Source of the DNA: Flavobacteriales bacterium
Lineage (GTDB): Bacteria > Bacteroidota > Bacteroidia > Flavobacteriales_D > Crocinitomicaceae
Direction: 5' to 3'
Assembly (NCBI GenBank): GCA_947500875.1
Contig: CANMUN010000013.1
Coordinates: 1 to 54,946, forward strand
DNA: 54,946 nucleotides
The position numbers and the translations under genes are program-made. Under the pieces are notes generated by a model. The model did not search any database. It saw only the letters and a program-made list of their open reading frames with translations, and was not told the DNA's origin. Of the stretch, positions 35,827-44,278 are shown piece by piece; positions within the stretch are counted from its first letter, which is position 1, and each line of letters starts with the position of its first letter.

Positions 35827-36710
35827 CGAAATAAGATGCGTAATACGGCAAAGATAAGGGGTAATACCACGTTGAACAACCACGTTAAAAAAGCCGCAAC
35901 AAACACCGGCTCTTTGGGATACAGAAAGAAAGAAAATACTGCCACCGCAATACCTTCACGAACCACTATTTTGCCGAATAAAATACTTGGAGAAAGGGTA
36001 ATAAATCCATAACTCATCATTAAAACCCAAACTTGATGCAAGGAAAAATCTTGTCCAAATGCTTGCAGTAGGGCATGAAATTGGAACGAAAAAACAAGAT
36101 ATCGCAGAACACTTAATCCGAACAAAAATGCCTTTTGTTGGATGGACCATTCGAACGAAAATTCGAAGCGCTTCATTAAGCTGAGTATGAACCGTGGGTT
36201 TAGAATGAAGGCTGTACCTGATACTAAAAATACGGCCAAAAAAATCCATAAACTGTTGATTGGAACCTCGTGCATCAGCATGGAAGCACCTAAGGTTGCA
36301 AAACCCAAAGTCACGGTGAATTGGGCCAAGCCGCAGTAAACGCCGGAAAAAACCAAGGCAGGGGTATGTTGCTTTTGGGTTAATCGCATTCTGCCAAACG
36401 TGGTGGCAAAAATCGATGGTGTGAAAAAGGAAACCATCAACCCTTGTAAAAAAGAATCCCATAATTCTTCCGACCCGCCAACGCATACCTCCATGCTTTT
36501 TTTAAAGCGCAACCATTCAACTCCAAGATTCAATGGAACCAATAGAAATGCGCAACATAACCACAAGGGCGACTCTAAGTGAAGTGCATGGAAGTCTAAC
36601 CACTTGACTTGCACTTGATACAACGCAAAACACAGGGCAACGAGTAAAACTAATCGAAGGAAGAAACTCAACCAGGGTTTTAAATGCGTAGTTTTAACGT
36701 TGGATTGCAT
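35805..36710 (-). CDS. Flippase-like/lysylphosphatidylglycerol synthase TM-region family protein
   Basis: A 301-residue inner-membrane protein with about seven hydrophobic segments, belonging to the UPF0104 family related to the membrane half of MprF. Characteristic are LNLGVEWLRFKK after the second segment, a GLMVSFFTPSIFATTFGRMR stretch where the family has its conserved Pro-Ser-x-x-G-x-x-R motif, and the ending SYGFITLSPSILFGKIVVREG. Such proteins are thought to move lipids or lipid-linked sugars across the membrane. Overlap with the GT2 gene suggests the two work together. It starts five bases from the divergent ruvC ATG. Confidence 0.84.
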   Translation of the reverse strand: MQSNVKTTHLKPWLSFFLRLVLLVALCFALYQVQVKWLDFHALHLESPLWLCCAFLLVPLNLGVEWLRFKKSMEVCVGGSEELWDSFLQGLMVSFFTPSIFATTFGRMRLTQKQHTPALVFSGVYCGLAQFTVTLGFATLGASMLMHEVPINSLWIFLAVFLVSGTAFILNPRFILSLMKRFEFSFEWSIQQKAFLFGLSVLRYLVFSFQFHALLQAFGQDFSLHQVWVLMMSYGFITLSPSILFGKIVVREGIAVAVFSFFLYPKEPVFVAAFLTWLFNVVLPLIFAVLRILFRWKSLYS

Positions 36711-36715
36711 AATTG

Positions 36716-37276
36716 ATGGCTGAAGATAGAATAATTCTTGGAATTGACCCCGGAACCACGGTATTAGGTTATGGGTTGATTCAAGTAAACGACGGGAAAT
36801 TAAGCTTGGTAAATTTTGGAGTAGTTCAACTGCACAAACTCAATAACCACCCGGATAAACTCAAGCGCATACTGGAACGTTTGAACGGGTTGATGGAAGA
36901 ATTTAAACCCGATGAAATGGCCATTGAAGCCCCCTTTTTCGGTAAAAACGTACAGTCCATGCTTAAATTAGGCCGAGCGCAAGGAGTGGCCATTGCCGCT
37001 TGTTTGAACCGAAACATACCCTTCGAGGAATATTCTCCCCGACGGATTAAACAGAGCATCACTGGAAACGGAAATGCTTCAAAGGAACAAGTAGCAGCTA
37101 TGCTTCAAAAAGTTTTGAATTTCAACGAAATGCCGAAGTACTTGGATGCGACCGATGGATTAGCCGTCGCGGTTTGCCATTATTTTTCCAAAGGCGTTGG
37201 CGAACACAACAAGTCCAAAAGTAGCGGATGGAAATCCTTTGTAAAAGATCAATCGCATAGGATAAAGAAACCATGA
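36716..37276 (+). CDS. ruvC: Crossover junction endodeoxyribonuclease RuvC
   Basis: RuvC cuts Holliday junctions symmetrically. The 186-residue protein shows all four acidic active-site positions: Asp in GIDPGT, Glu in [14 protein letters not shown], and the Asp pair in [15 protein letters not shown]. The C-terminal basic tail ([19 protein letters not shown]) is longer than in E. coli but common in Bacteroidota. The reading frame has TTG then ATG; I use ATG at 36716. Only five bases separate it from the start of the divergent membrane-protein gene. rnhA follows with an ATGA overlap. ruvA lies about 25 kb away in this window. Confidence 0.95.
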   Translation: MAEDRIILGIDPGTTVLGYGLIQVNDGKLSLVNFGVVQLHKLNNHPDKLKRILERLNGLMEEFKPDEMAIEAPFFGKNVQSMLKLGRAQGVAIAACLNRNIPFEEYSPRRIKQSITGNGNASKEQVAAMLQKVLNFNEMPKYLDATDGLAVAVCHYFSKGVGEHNKSKSSGWKSFVKDQSHRIKKP

Positions 37277-37746
37277 GTCAGGTGTTAATATATACTGATG
37301 GCTCCTCCAGAGGCAATCCGGGACCCGGAGGGTTTGGTGTTGTTATGAAATTTGGCAACAAAGAAAAAACCATTTCCCGAGGATTTCGGCTTACCACCAA
37401 CAACCGCATGGAACTTTGGGCGGTGATACACGCCCTTGAGCTTCTTAATACGAATCAGTATCCAGTGCACATCTATTCTGATTCCAAATACGTTATCGAT
37501 GCCATTCAACAAAAATGGGTGTGGGGTTGGCAAAAAAAAGGATTTAAAGGAAAAAAAAACGAGGACCTTTGGATGAAATACCTCCAATTACACCCTCAAT
37601 TCAACCTAACCTTCCATTGGGTTAAGGGCCATGCGGGGCATCCTGACAACGAACGTTGCGATCAATTGGCGGTGGCAGCAGCAACCTCTTCAGCCTTGGA
37701 AACGGACGAAGGATATGAAAAAACGGTAAATAGCGGTTTACTTTGA
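37273..37746 (+). CDS. rnhA: Ribonuclease HI
   Basis: Removes the RNA strand of RNA-DNA hybrids. The 157-residue protein has the catalytic carboxylates in [11 protein letters not shown] (Asp9), NRMELWAV (Glu), YSDSKYVID (Asp) and [11 protein letters not shown] (Asp), and the basic protrusion [17 protein letters not shown] that grips the hybrid. Length is normal. It is coupled to ruvC through ATGA, and its stop overlaps the stop of the convergent PKD-protein gene by nine bases. Confidence 0.95.
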   Translation: MSQVLIYTDGSSRGNPGPGGFGVVMKFGNKEKTISRGFRLTTNNRMELWAVIHALELLNTNQYPVHIYSDSKYVIDAIQQKWVWGWQKKGFKGKKNEDLWMKYLQLHPQFNLTFHWVKGHAGHPDNERCDQLAVAAATSSALETDEGYEKTVNSGLL

Positions 37747-40700
37747 ACCAATGACGGTCACAAATCCGTGGGAGTCTACCTTGGTGCCGGCAAGCATCTC
37801 ACCAACAATACGGTAAAAATAAACACCATCTGTTACAGGAGTACCGTTTTGCGTATCTGCGTCCCAAATGGCCATTCCCGTTTGATCTTTAATCGTATAA
37901 ATCAAGTGACCCCAACGGTTGAAAATTTCAACGCTGTAGGTTTTAAAATAAACTTCTGAAAAGATTAATTCATCGTTAAAGCCATCGCCATTGGGTGTAA
38001 CGACGTTTGGTACCACTAATACCGGATCAATCACCGTGACCATGAGTGAAAATTCGTCTTGACATCCCAAGTTATCTTCAACCATTAGGGTAATCGTGTA
38101 GTTTCCGCTCATGCCCGAAGCAAAATACTGATTGGCCGAATTGTTCGCGATGTTCAACGTATCGTTTCCAACATACCATGACCAAGAAACAATTGGATTC
38201 GTGAGAAACGTCGACAAATCATCCAACGTAATGGTGTCGCTTTGTTCAACCGACAACGGATTTGCCGTAAAGTTGGCGTTCAAGCCATCGTCAAATACCG
38301 TTACGGAGTCGAGAACCGTTGTAATTTGGCAACCCGTCTGATTCATCAAAGTTACGGTTGTAACGTACGTACCGGGGGTTTCGTAATTGTAAACAAAATT
38401 CGTTTCGTTGTATACAAAGGTTCCGTCGCCCATATCCCAAACAATGCTGTCGACGTCGACGGCATTTTGCACTAAAAAGGCGGCCCCCTGCGCACAAATA
38501 TTGCCATTTTGAATAGCAATTGGGTCTCCTTGAGGTCCGCCAATGGCTACATAATCAAGGATGGTTGTATCATCTGTACAACCGTATTGATCGGTGATCT
38601 CAAGGTATAAATCAAAATCACCGTTCACAACAAACGTGTTGCTCGGATCTTCTAAGATCGAACTGTTACCGTCCCCAAACTGCCAATTCCATGACGTCAC
38701 ATTTCCAACGGATTGTGAAGAGTCTTCAAAAGCACCAAAGAGGGGAGGACAATCGTATTCACCGTTAGCATTCAGAACTGCCCCTGAAAAACTGTAGGTT
38801 GGTATTGCGTGGGGTAAAGAAACCGTAATCGGTTGGGTTAAGGTATCTTCACAACCATTAGAGTCGATGACGACCAAGGACAAGTTAAACGTGGTACTGA
38901 TTTGTGCAGCAGGAAGGTTGGCTGAAATTACTGAAACAATATTCGTATCCAAGGTATTGCCAACTTGCTGGTTGTTCACATACCACTCATACGTGAGGTT
39001 GCCCACTCCGGTAGAAGTATTTACAGTAAGGTTCGTATCTGGGAAACATACCACACTCGGAAAAGTGTAGTTCGCTGTAGGTTTGGTAATGGTTATTGGT
39101 ACGGTTGCAGGGGTTGATTCGCAACCGAACAAATCGTAAGCAATCATGGTAGCAAAATAAACTCCATTGCCATTGAACGTATGGTTAATCGGTTGGTTTA
39201 CGCTGTTCGTCGTTACCGAAGTATTGTCGTCTGAAAAGGTAGTTACAAAATATGACAACGGCATTCCGTTTCCAACCGCCATTGAGCCGTTGGTGAAAGT
39301 GACCGGGAAGGGCGAACATCCCACCGCGTCTTGGGCGGTAATGATCGGGAACGGAACGTTCAGAACTCTTACCGGATGCGTTACCTGCGCTGTACATCCC
39401 ACACTGTTGGTAACCGTTAGCGTGATATTGTACAATCCTTGCGTGGTGTAAACATAGCTTGGGTTAGGGCCTGTGGTAACCGTTTGTCCATTGCCCATGG
39501 CATAAGACCAGTTGGTCAAAGGGTGAGGACTTGGGGGAGTGCTCCAAGAACTGCTTCCATCGGTAAGGAATAAGGTATCGTTTCGACAAACGGAGTCATT
39601 CGATCTGGTAAATTGCGCTGCTATTTGGGAAATATGGATGGTTTTGGTAATGCTATCCGAACATCCTGTCGTGTAGTTGTGAATTACTTGTTCCACCGTG
39701 TAAGAACCATAACCTGCATAGCTGTGGGAAGTATTGCCGTTGTTTACCCCATCTAAAACGGCATTTCCGATATTGGTGTTGGGTGTGCCATCGCCCCATT
39801 CCCAGGTCATGCTTACGTTGTCTGGAAGTTCTCCGTGTATTGCATTGTCAGTGAAATTGATGTTAACAGGGAAGCCTCCTGGGTTACAAAGCAGCTGGGA
39901 AGACGGGTTAAATTTAGCAATGGGTGCAAGTACGTAAACCGCAGAATCAATGGTTATGGAATCTTTACACCCCCTGAAATCAACAATCAACTGAACCGAA
40001 ATGTACCCTGTATCTTGGGTAAATTGGTGCGTTGGATCTTCTTGGGTTGAAGTTCCATCTCCAAAATCCCAAAAATAACTCACTTCATTGGGCTGGTGGG
40101 GTATGGAAATGATGGTGCCGTTGGTAAAGTTCACATCTTCTTTAGCACAGGTAACCAGTGGGCTCACCGTGAAATCGACCAAATCAATCTGACCTACGGT
40201 CACGTAGTCGTTCATGAACATGGTATCAATGCAGCCGGACTGCGAAGTAACTACGAGTGTAACGTCGTACAAACCTGGATTTAATCCATAGGTTTGAGGC
40301 GGAGGATTTTGACCGACAAAGGTTTGTCCATTGCCAAAGTTCCATTGCCAGTTCACAATGGGATTGGCAGGATTGGGGGTAGATGACGTATCGGTAAATT
40401 GTACCGTGTGTGGATCACATCCTCCCGGCTCATCGGCTTCAAATCCCGCAACAATGTTTACGATGTTGATGTAGTTCGATTGCGTAGTGGATCCGGTACA
40501 TCCCGACGCCGTCGTTACAGAAAGTGTTACCGAGTATTGACCTGCAGCATTGTACACTTGCGGCGGGGGATTCGTACCGTTAAACGTTTGTCCGTTACCG
40601 AAAGTCCAAGTGTAGTTCCCGGCCACGCCGGTTGTGTTGTTAAAGGTAACATTCGATGGAGCACAATTCGTTAAAGGATTTGCAGAAAAAGAAGGCGTAA

Positions 40701-41517
40701 TATTGTTTTGGATGGTGATTTGGTGCTGAGCATTTCCCGAACAACCGGACCCAGTATTTTGCGCTTGAAGGGTCACGTTGTAAACCCCTGGAGCATTGAA
40801 GGTAAAAGTGGGATTTTGTTGTTGGCTGTTCCCTTGCCCGGAAAAATTCCAGTTCCATTGGTTCGCGCCTGCCGTTGAGTTATCTTGAAAAGTTACTGCA
40901 CTTCCAACACAACCTGTTGAAGGTGCGGTAATCCCCGCCTGAAAATTGCTAACGACAATGGAATCCGTAAAAGTTCCGACACATCCCGTATTGGTATTGG
41001 TAACCGTAAGCTGGACTCCATAACTTCCTGCAGCATTGTAGGTAACATTTGCCGGATTTTGTTGATTGGAGTTTTGTCCATTTCCGAAATTCCAAGCGTA
41101 TGAAAAATTCCCTCCGCTCGAGGAAGTGTTCGTAAATCCTACGGTCAAGGGAACGGTACAACCAAGCCCACTTACGTTGAATCCTACGTTGGGTGCAGGT
41201 AAAATGGTGATGTAATTGCTTTTGATTTCTGAGTCCACTCCTCCATTGGCATTGGTTACAACCAAAGTTACCGTAAAGGTTCCCGGTGTAGTGTAAATGT
41301 GCGAAGGGTTTTGCGTTGTTACCGTTACGCCATCTCCAAAATTCCAGGAATACTGCGTAATGGCGGGGCCTCCATTCGTGACGGAAGTCGATGTAAAATT
41401 GATTGCGGTACCAACGCATGCACTCAAAGGCAAAGCCGTAAAATTAGCCGTGGGCGCCTGAGCAAAAACACTTGAAAAAAGCGTGGTTAACAGAAGGACG
41501 TAAAGTATTCGAATCAT
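37738..41517 (-). CDS. Large PKD-repeat surface protein with T9SS type-B (gliding-associated) sorting domain
   Basis: A 1259-residue secreted protein. The signal peptide (IRILYVLLLTTLFSSVFAQ) is followed by about 13 tandem PKD-like Ig-fold domains, recognised by repeating W-x-F-G-D/N-G motifs, NPxHxY and GxYxVTLxVTN endings. Most have a Cys pair per domain. Residues from about 1170 form the gliding-motility-associated C-terminal domain (PNVVTPNGDGFND, then VEIFNRWGHLIYTI and TDGVYFYRIVGE), so it is a T9SS type-B cargo likely to be an adhesin or extracellular fibre. I use the ATG at 41517 because the longer frame puts polar residues ahead of the signal peptide. A TAnnTTTG element lies upstream. 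Confidence 0.92.
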   Translation of the reverse strand: MIRILYVLLLTTLFSSVFAQAPTANFTALPLSACVGTAINFTSTSVTNGGPAITQYSWNFGDGVTVTTQNPSHIYTTPGTFTVTLVVTNANGGVDSEIKSNYITILPAPNVGFNVSGLGCTVPLTVGFTNTSSSGGNFSYAWNFGNGQNSNQQNPANVTYNAAGSYGVQLTVTNTNTGCVGTFTDSIVVSNFQAGITAPSTGCVGSAVTFQDNSTAGANQWNWNFSGQGNSQQQNPTFTFNAPGVYNVTLQAQNTGSGCSGNAQHQITIQNNITPSFSANPLTNCAPSNVTFNNTTGVAGNYTWTFGNGQTFNGTNPPPQVYNAAGQYSVTLSVTTASGCTGSTTQSNYINIVNIVAGFEADEPGGCDPHTVQFTDTSSTPNPANPIVNWQWNFGNGQTFVGQNPPPQTYGLNPGLYDVTLVVTSQSGCIDTMFMNDYVTVGQIDLVDFTVSPLVTCAKEDVNFTNGTIISIPHQPNEVSYFWDFGDGTSTQEDPTHQFTQDTGYISVQLIVDFRGCKDSITIDSAVYVLAPIAKFNPSSQLLCNPGGFPVNINFTDNAIHGELPDNVSMTWEWGDGTPNTNIGNAVLDGVNNGNTSHSYAGYGSYTVEQVIHNYTTGCSDSITKTIHISQIAAQFTRSNDSVCRNDTLFLTDGSSSWSTPPSPHPLTNWSYAMGNGQTVTTGPNPSYVYTTQGLYNITLTVTNSVGCTAQVTHPVRVLNVPFPIITAQDAVGCSPFPVTFTNGSMAVGNGMPLSYFVTTFSDDNTSVTTNSVNQPINHTFNGNGVYFATMIAYDLFGCESTPATVPITITKPTANYTFPSVVCFPDTNLTVNTSTGVGNLTYEWYVNNQQVGNTLDTNIVSVISANLPAAQISTTFNLSLVVIDSNGCEDTLTQPITVSLPHAIPTYSFSGAVLNANGEYDCPPLFGAFEDSSQSVGNVTSWNWQFGDGNSSILEDPSNTFVVNGDFDLYLEITDQYGCTDDTTILDYVAIGGPQGDPIAIQNGNICAQGAAFLVQNAVDVDSIVWDMGDGTFVYNETNFVYNYETPGTYVTTVTLMNQTGCQITTVLDSVTVFDDGLNANFTANPLSVEQSDTITLDDLSTFLTNPIVSWSWYVGNDTLNIANNSANQYFASGMSGNYTITLMVEDNLGCQDEFSLMVTVIDPVLVVPNVVTPNGDGFNDELIFSEVYFKTYSVEIFNRWGHLIYTIKDQTGMAIWDADTQNGTPVTDGVYFYRIVGEMLAGTKVDSHGFVTVIGSK
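38050..41450 (-). repeat. Tandem PKD-like domain repeats within the surface protein gene
   Basis: The translated product shows about 13 units of roughly 80-95 residues each, carrying the PKD signature (aromatic-x-phenylalanine-Gly-Asp/Asn-Gly). Units differ considerably in sequence, so the DNA is not a perfect tandem repeat; similarity is at protein level. Boundaries are approximate. Confidence 0.7.
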
Positions 41518-41534
41518 AGTCGGTTCATGGACAA

Positions 41535-41542
41535 CAAAACTA
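41535..41542 (-). promoter_or_regulatory. Candidate -7 element of the PKD-protein gene
   Basis: On the minus strand TAGTTTTG is a perfect match to TAnnTTTG and ends 17 bases before the ATG at 41517. A TTG lies 14 bases further upstream, closer than the usual -33 spacing. Together with the terminator-like sequence behind it, this suggests separate transcription from the glycine-rich protein gene. Confidence 0.5.
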
Positions 41543-41580
41543 CGGAAAAAGTTGCACAACCCCGAGGTAAAAACAGGCGC

Positions 41581-41606
41581 AAAAACAAGGTTTTAAAAAT
41601 TAACCT
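41581..41606 (-). terminator. Possible terminator after the glycine-rich protein gene
   Basis: On the minus strand AGGTT (41606-41602) can pair with AACCT (41592-41588) across an A/T-rich loop, followed by TGTTTTT. It starts three bases after the stop codon. The stem is short and weak, so confidence is low. Confidence 0.35.
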
Positions 41607-41608
41607 AA

Positions 41609-44224
41609 CTAACGTATTAAATTTACAAAACCATAAAATTGGTCCCACTGACCGTCCTCTTGTCCGCCGTATCGCAACACGTAGGTATATACTCCGACGG
41701 GGCATTTTATGCCATAAGGTAAATAACCGTCCCAACCATTTGCCACGTCATAGCTTTCAAAAACGATTTCTCCCCAGCGGTTGTAAATGGCAAACCAATA
41801 ATTCTCGGGCGTGAAACCTGGAGAAAAAACCGGGTAAAACGTTGCGTTTTCTTCTTCTCCGTCTGGGGTAAATGAATTGGGAATGTAGAGCGAAACAGTA
41901 TTGCTTATCTCCACAGTACGTGAGATGGTTTGACTGCAACCCAAATTATTGCTCGTGGTCAACTCAATGACATAAACCCCCTCCACCATAGGTAAGTCCC
42001 ATGTAAACTCTGCTGAATTATTAACAAAACTCTCCCCATTAATCACCCAATGATAGGTTTGATTGGCGTTTACATTGTTCGAAATGGTAACGGTTGGATT
42101 ACTCAGTTCAAGTTGCAAGGGATCAAGCGAAAAATTCGGAGGCAACAAGGCTTCAACGTTAACCTGAGCGCTCACAGGCAAAGAAGTACATCCCAACGGA
42201 CTGACCCCTTGAACGGAATAAGAAGAACTCATCGTTGGACAAACCGTGTTTTGAGGGCCAAAAGCTGCGGCATCTTGCCAGATATAGTTTTGAGCGCCAA
42301 GAGCGTACAATGCAACGCATTCCCCCGAACAAATGAAGGTGTCTATGGCTGTTACAACCGGAATGGAATTAACCTGCACGGTTAAAATCACCAACGAATC
42401 ACATCCTGTAAGGTTTTGAAGGAGTTGAGAATATACCCCGCTTGAGTTCAGTAATTGACCGTTAAACATCACTGAAGAATCCGAACATATTTGCGACATC
42501 AAAAGCGTAGTGTCCGGTAGGTAAATCGAAACCAAGACGCTATCCGTATTAATGCATCCATGACCATCCAAAACGCTAACAGTGTAAATCCCTCCATTTT
42601 GAATCCAATCTTGGGACCCTATGTTCCCATTGGACCATGCATAACTTTGATAATTCAATGGGGCCATAATTAAAGAGGAATCTCCCAAACAATGGAACAA
42701 ATCCGGCCCTAAATCAAAGGTATCCGGGACGACGGAAACTACGATTGAATCGCGGGCTACACCGCATCCGCTTGGAACATCTAACCAATACGTTCCAGGT
42801 ACACTGACGGATAGGCTGGGACCAGTGGAACCATTACTCCATGAATAGGAAGCATACACCGTATCGGGTTGGAGCATGACCGAAGATCCCAAGCACATTA
42901 GGGTATCAGGACCTAAATTAACCCCTCCCAAAGGGCCCGGAGGAACATAGTTCGGTTGTAAAATTCCATTTGCGCCGGGTTGAGCACCGTGCGGGGTTCC
43001 TGCACATGCGGGTCCATTGTGCAATACAGAACCCGAAAGGCCTCCGTTCAATAGAGGATTAACATTTGGGGGCAACGCGCCTTGCTGAAAAACAATGGTT
43101 CCTCCTCCGCCACCGCCGCCCGGACCGTGACATGCAGTAGACCAAAGGGTGCTTAATATGTTACCGCCATTGCCCCCTCGTACATCCACCGAAAGGGATG
43201 AAGTTATATTTTGACTTAATAAATAAACGCAGCCACCGGCACCTCCACCTCCGGCACCTTCGGAATCAGAATTCCCAACAACGTTGGCTCCTGATGCAAC
43301 AATTTGCGCATTATTTCCTTGAACCGTGGGAGCAATTAAAAAAACAATACCGCCGCCTCGAGAACCGTTGGTCGCTGTTAGACCGTTATCGCGATAACCG
43401 CCGCCACCGCCGCCACCTAAAATAGCAGGATAGGTTGAATAATTCAAAGAATACCCTCCCAATCCAAAGGAACCGTTTACCGCACACCAGCCCAAAAATT
43501 CATTACCTCCACGACCTCCAGCGCCTCCGTTACTGCCTCCTCCAGCGCCAGGATTGCCGGAATTGGACCCGCCTCCACCATTGGCTAAAGGAGCCCTGTT
43601 TCCGTCCATGTTCATGGGGGCCGCGGCAATGCCTTCGCCCTTTTTTCCTGCGGTATTACCGGAATTAGCAAAGTTAGGATCACCACAAGCAAAAAAACCA
43701 TTGGTCCATGTGCCCCCAACAAATCCTTGCCCCTGCACATCAATGTTGGCGTTCAACGCAATTCCTGCCGTTGCCTCGATAGCAACCACACCACCAACGG
43801 TCCCGTTCCAGGGTTGGGAAGTAAGGGTGCCAACCACGGTAGCTTGATTGTACACCGGCACTCGAATCAATTGTACCAATCCGCTTACGGTAAATGTTTT
43901 ACATAAATTTTGGACGAACGTAATGGTGGTTCCATTGATCGCAGCAATGTTAGTGAATTCGAAATTACCGGCATTGCCGTAGTTCTGAATTTGTCCAAAG
44001 CTCGCATTGTTCGTTGATGAAATGGTGGCTCCTTTCATTTGAATTAATAACACCCGGTCACCCACCGAAAATCCCTGTGAGGAGGAAACAGTAACACTGT
44101 TTAAATTTACGGATGTTACCGCCACATACTGGTTCACTACACCGCTAATCGACTGGGCATGGAAAACACTTCCTGTTAAAATCAGCCCCATTAACCCGAT
44201 GATTTTCAGTACTCGCAATTGCAT
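41609..44224 (-). CDS. Glycine-rich surface protein with T9SS type-B sorting domain
   Basis: An 871-residue secreted protein. The signal peptide is IIGLMGLILTGSVFHAQ. The N-terminal region (GFSVGDRVLLIQMKGA, ITFVQNLCKTF) is followed at about residues 205-390 by a glycine-rich section with GGGGS-like and GAGGGG runs, then NLGPDTLMCLGSS-type units repeated twice (GPDTLMCLG and GPDLFHCLG, each followed by YxSYxWSNG), i.e. Ig/PKD-like modules. The last 95 residues are a T9SS type-B CTD (IPNSFTPDGE, FAIYNRWGEIVFES, CPVGVYTYVLRYGG). The repeated arrangement is typical of large Bacteroidota surface proteins; the activity is unknown. It lies 54 bases after metH and 92 bases before the PKD gene on the same strand. 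Confidence 0.88.
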   Translation of the reverse strand: MQLRVLKIIGLMGLILTGSVFHAQSISGVVNQYVAVTSVNLNSVTVSSSQGFSVGDRVLLIQMKGATISSTNNASFGQIQNYGNAGNFEFTNIAAINGTTITFVQNLCKTFTVSGLVQLIRVPVYNQATVVGTLTSQPWNGTVGGVVAIEATAGIALNANIDVQGQGFVGGTWTNGFFACGDPNFANSGNTAGKKGEGIAAAPMNMDGNRAPLANGGGGSNSGNPGAGGGSNGGAGGRGGNEFLGWCAVNGSFGLGGYSLNYSTYPAILGGGGGGGYRDNGLTATNGSRGGGIVFLIAPTVQGNNAQIVASGANVVGNSDSEGAGGGGAGGCVYLLSQNITSSLSVDVRGGNGGNILSTLWSTACHGPGGGGGGGTIVFQQGALPPNVNPLLNGGLSGSVLHNGPACAGTPHGAQPGANGILQPNYVPPGPLGGVNLGPDTLMCLGSSVMLQPDTVYASYSWSNGSTGPSLSVSVPGTYWLDVPSGCGVARDSIVVSVVPDTFDLGPDLFHCLGDSSLIMAPLNYQSYAWSNGNIGSQDWIQNGGIYTVSVLDGHGCINTDSVLVSIYLPDTTLLMSQICSDSSVMFNGQLLNSSGVYSQLLQNLTGCDSLVILTVQVNSIPVVTAIDTFICSGECVALYALGAQNYIWQDAAAFGPQNTVCPTMSSSYSVQGVSPLGCTSLPVSAQVNVEALLPPNFSLDPLQLELSNPTVTISNNVNANQTYHWVINGESFVNNSAEFTWDLPMVEGVYVIELTTSNNLGCSQTISRTVEISNTVSLYIPNSFTPDGEEENATFYPVFSPGFTPENYWFAIYNRWGEIVFESYDVANGWDGYLPYGIKCPVGVYTYVLRYGGQEDGQWDQFYGFVNLIR
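43060..43610 (-). repeat. Low-complexity glycine-codon-rich stretch
   Basis: On the plus strand this segment is dominated by short cc-rich words such as CCGCCACC and CCTCC, the complement of Gly-rich coding sequence. It stands out from the flanking composition. The encoded protein has many G-G-G runs separated by Ser, Asn and Ala. No perfect tandem unit was seen. Confidence 0.6.
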
Positions 44225-44278
44225 ATACCTGCTAAAGATACACTTAAGATGACAAAACCGCCTTTCCCGTTGCCTCCT

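Noticed and set aside
37768-40858. Many open frames of 60-95 codons opposite or out of frame within the PKD and glycine-rich genes
   Set aside because: They are shadows of repeated, compositionally biased coding sequence and have no domains or start context.
43060-43610. CRISPR-like or tandem repeat appearance of the CC-rich stretch
   Set aside because: No constant repeat length or spacers; it is Gly-rich coding sequence.
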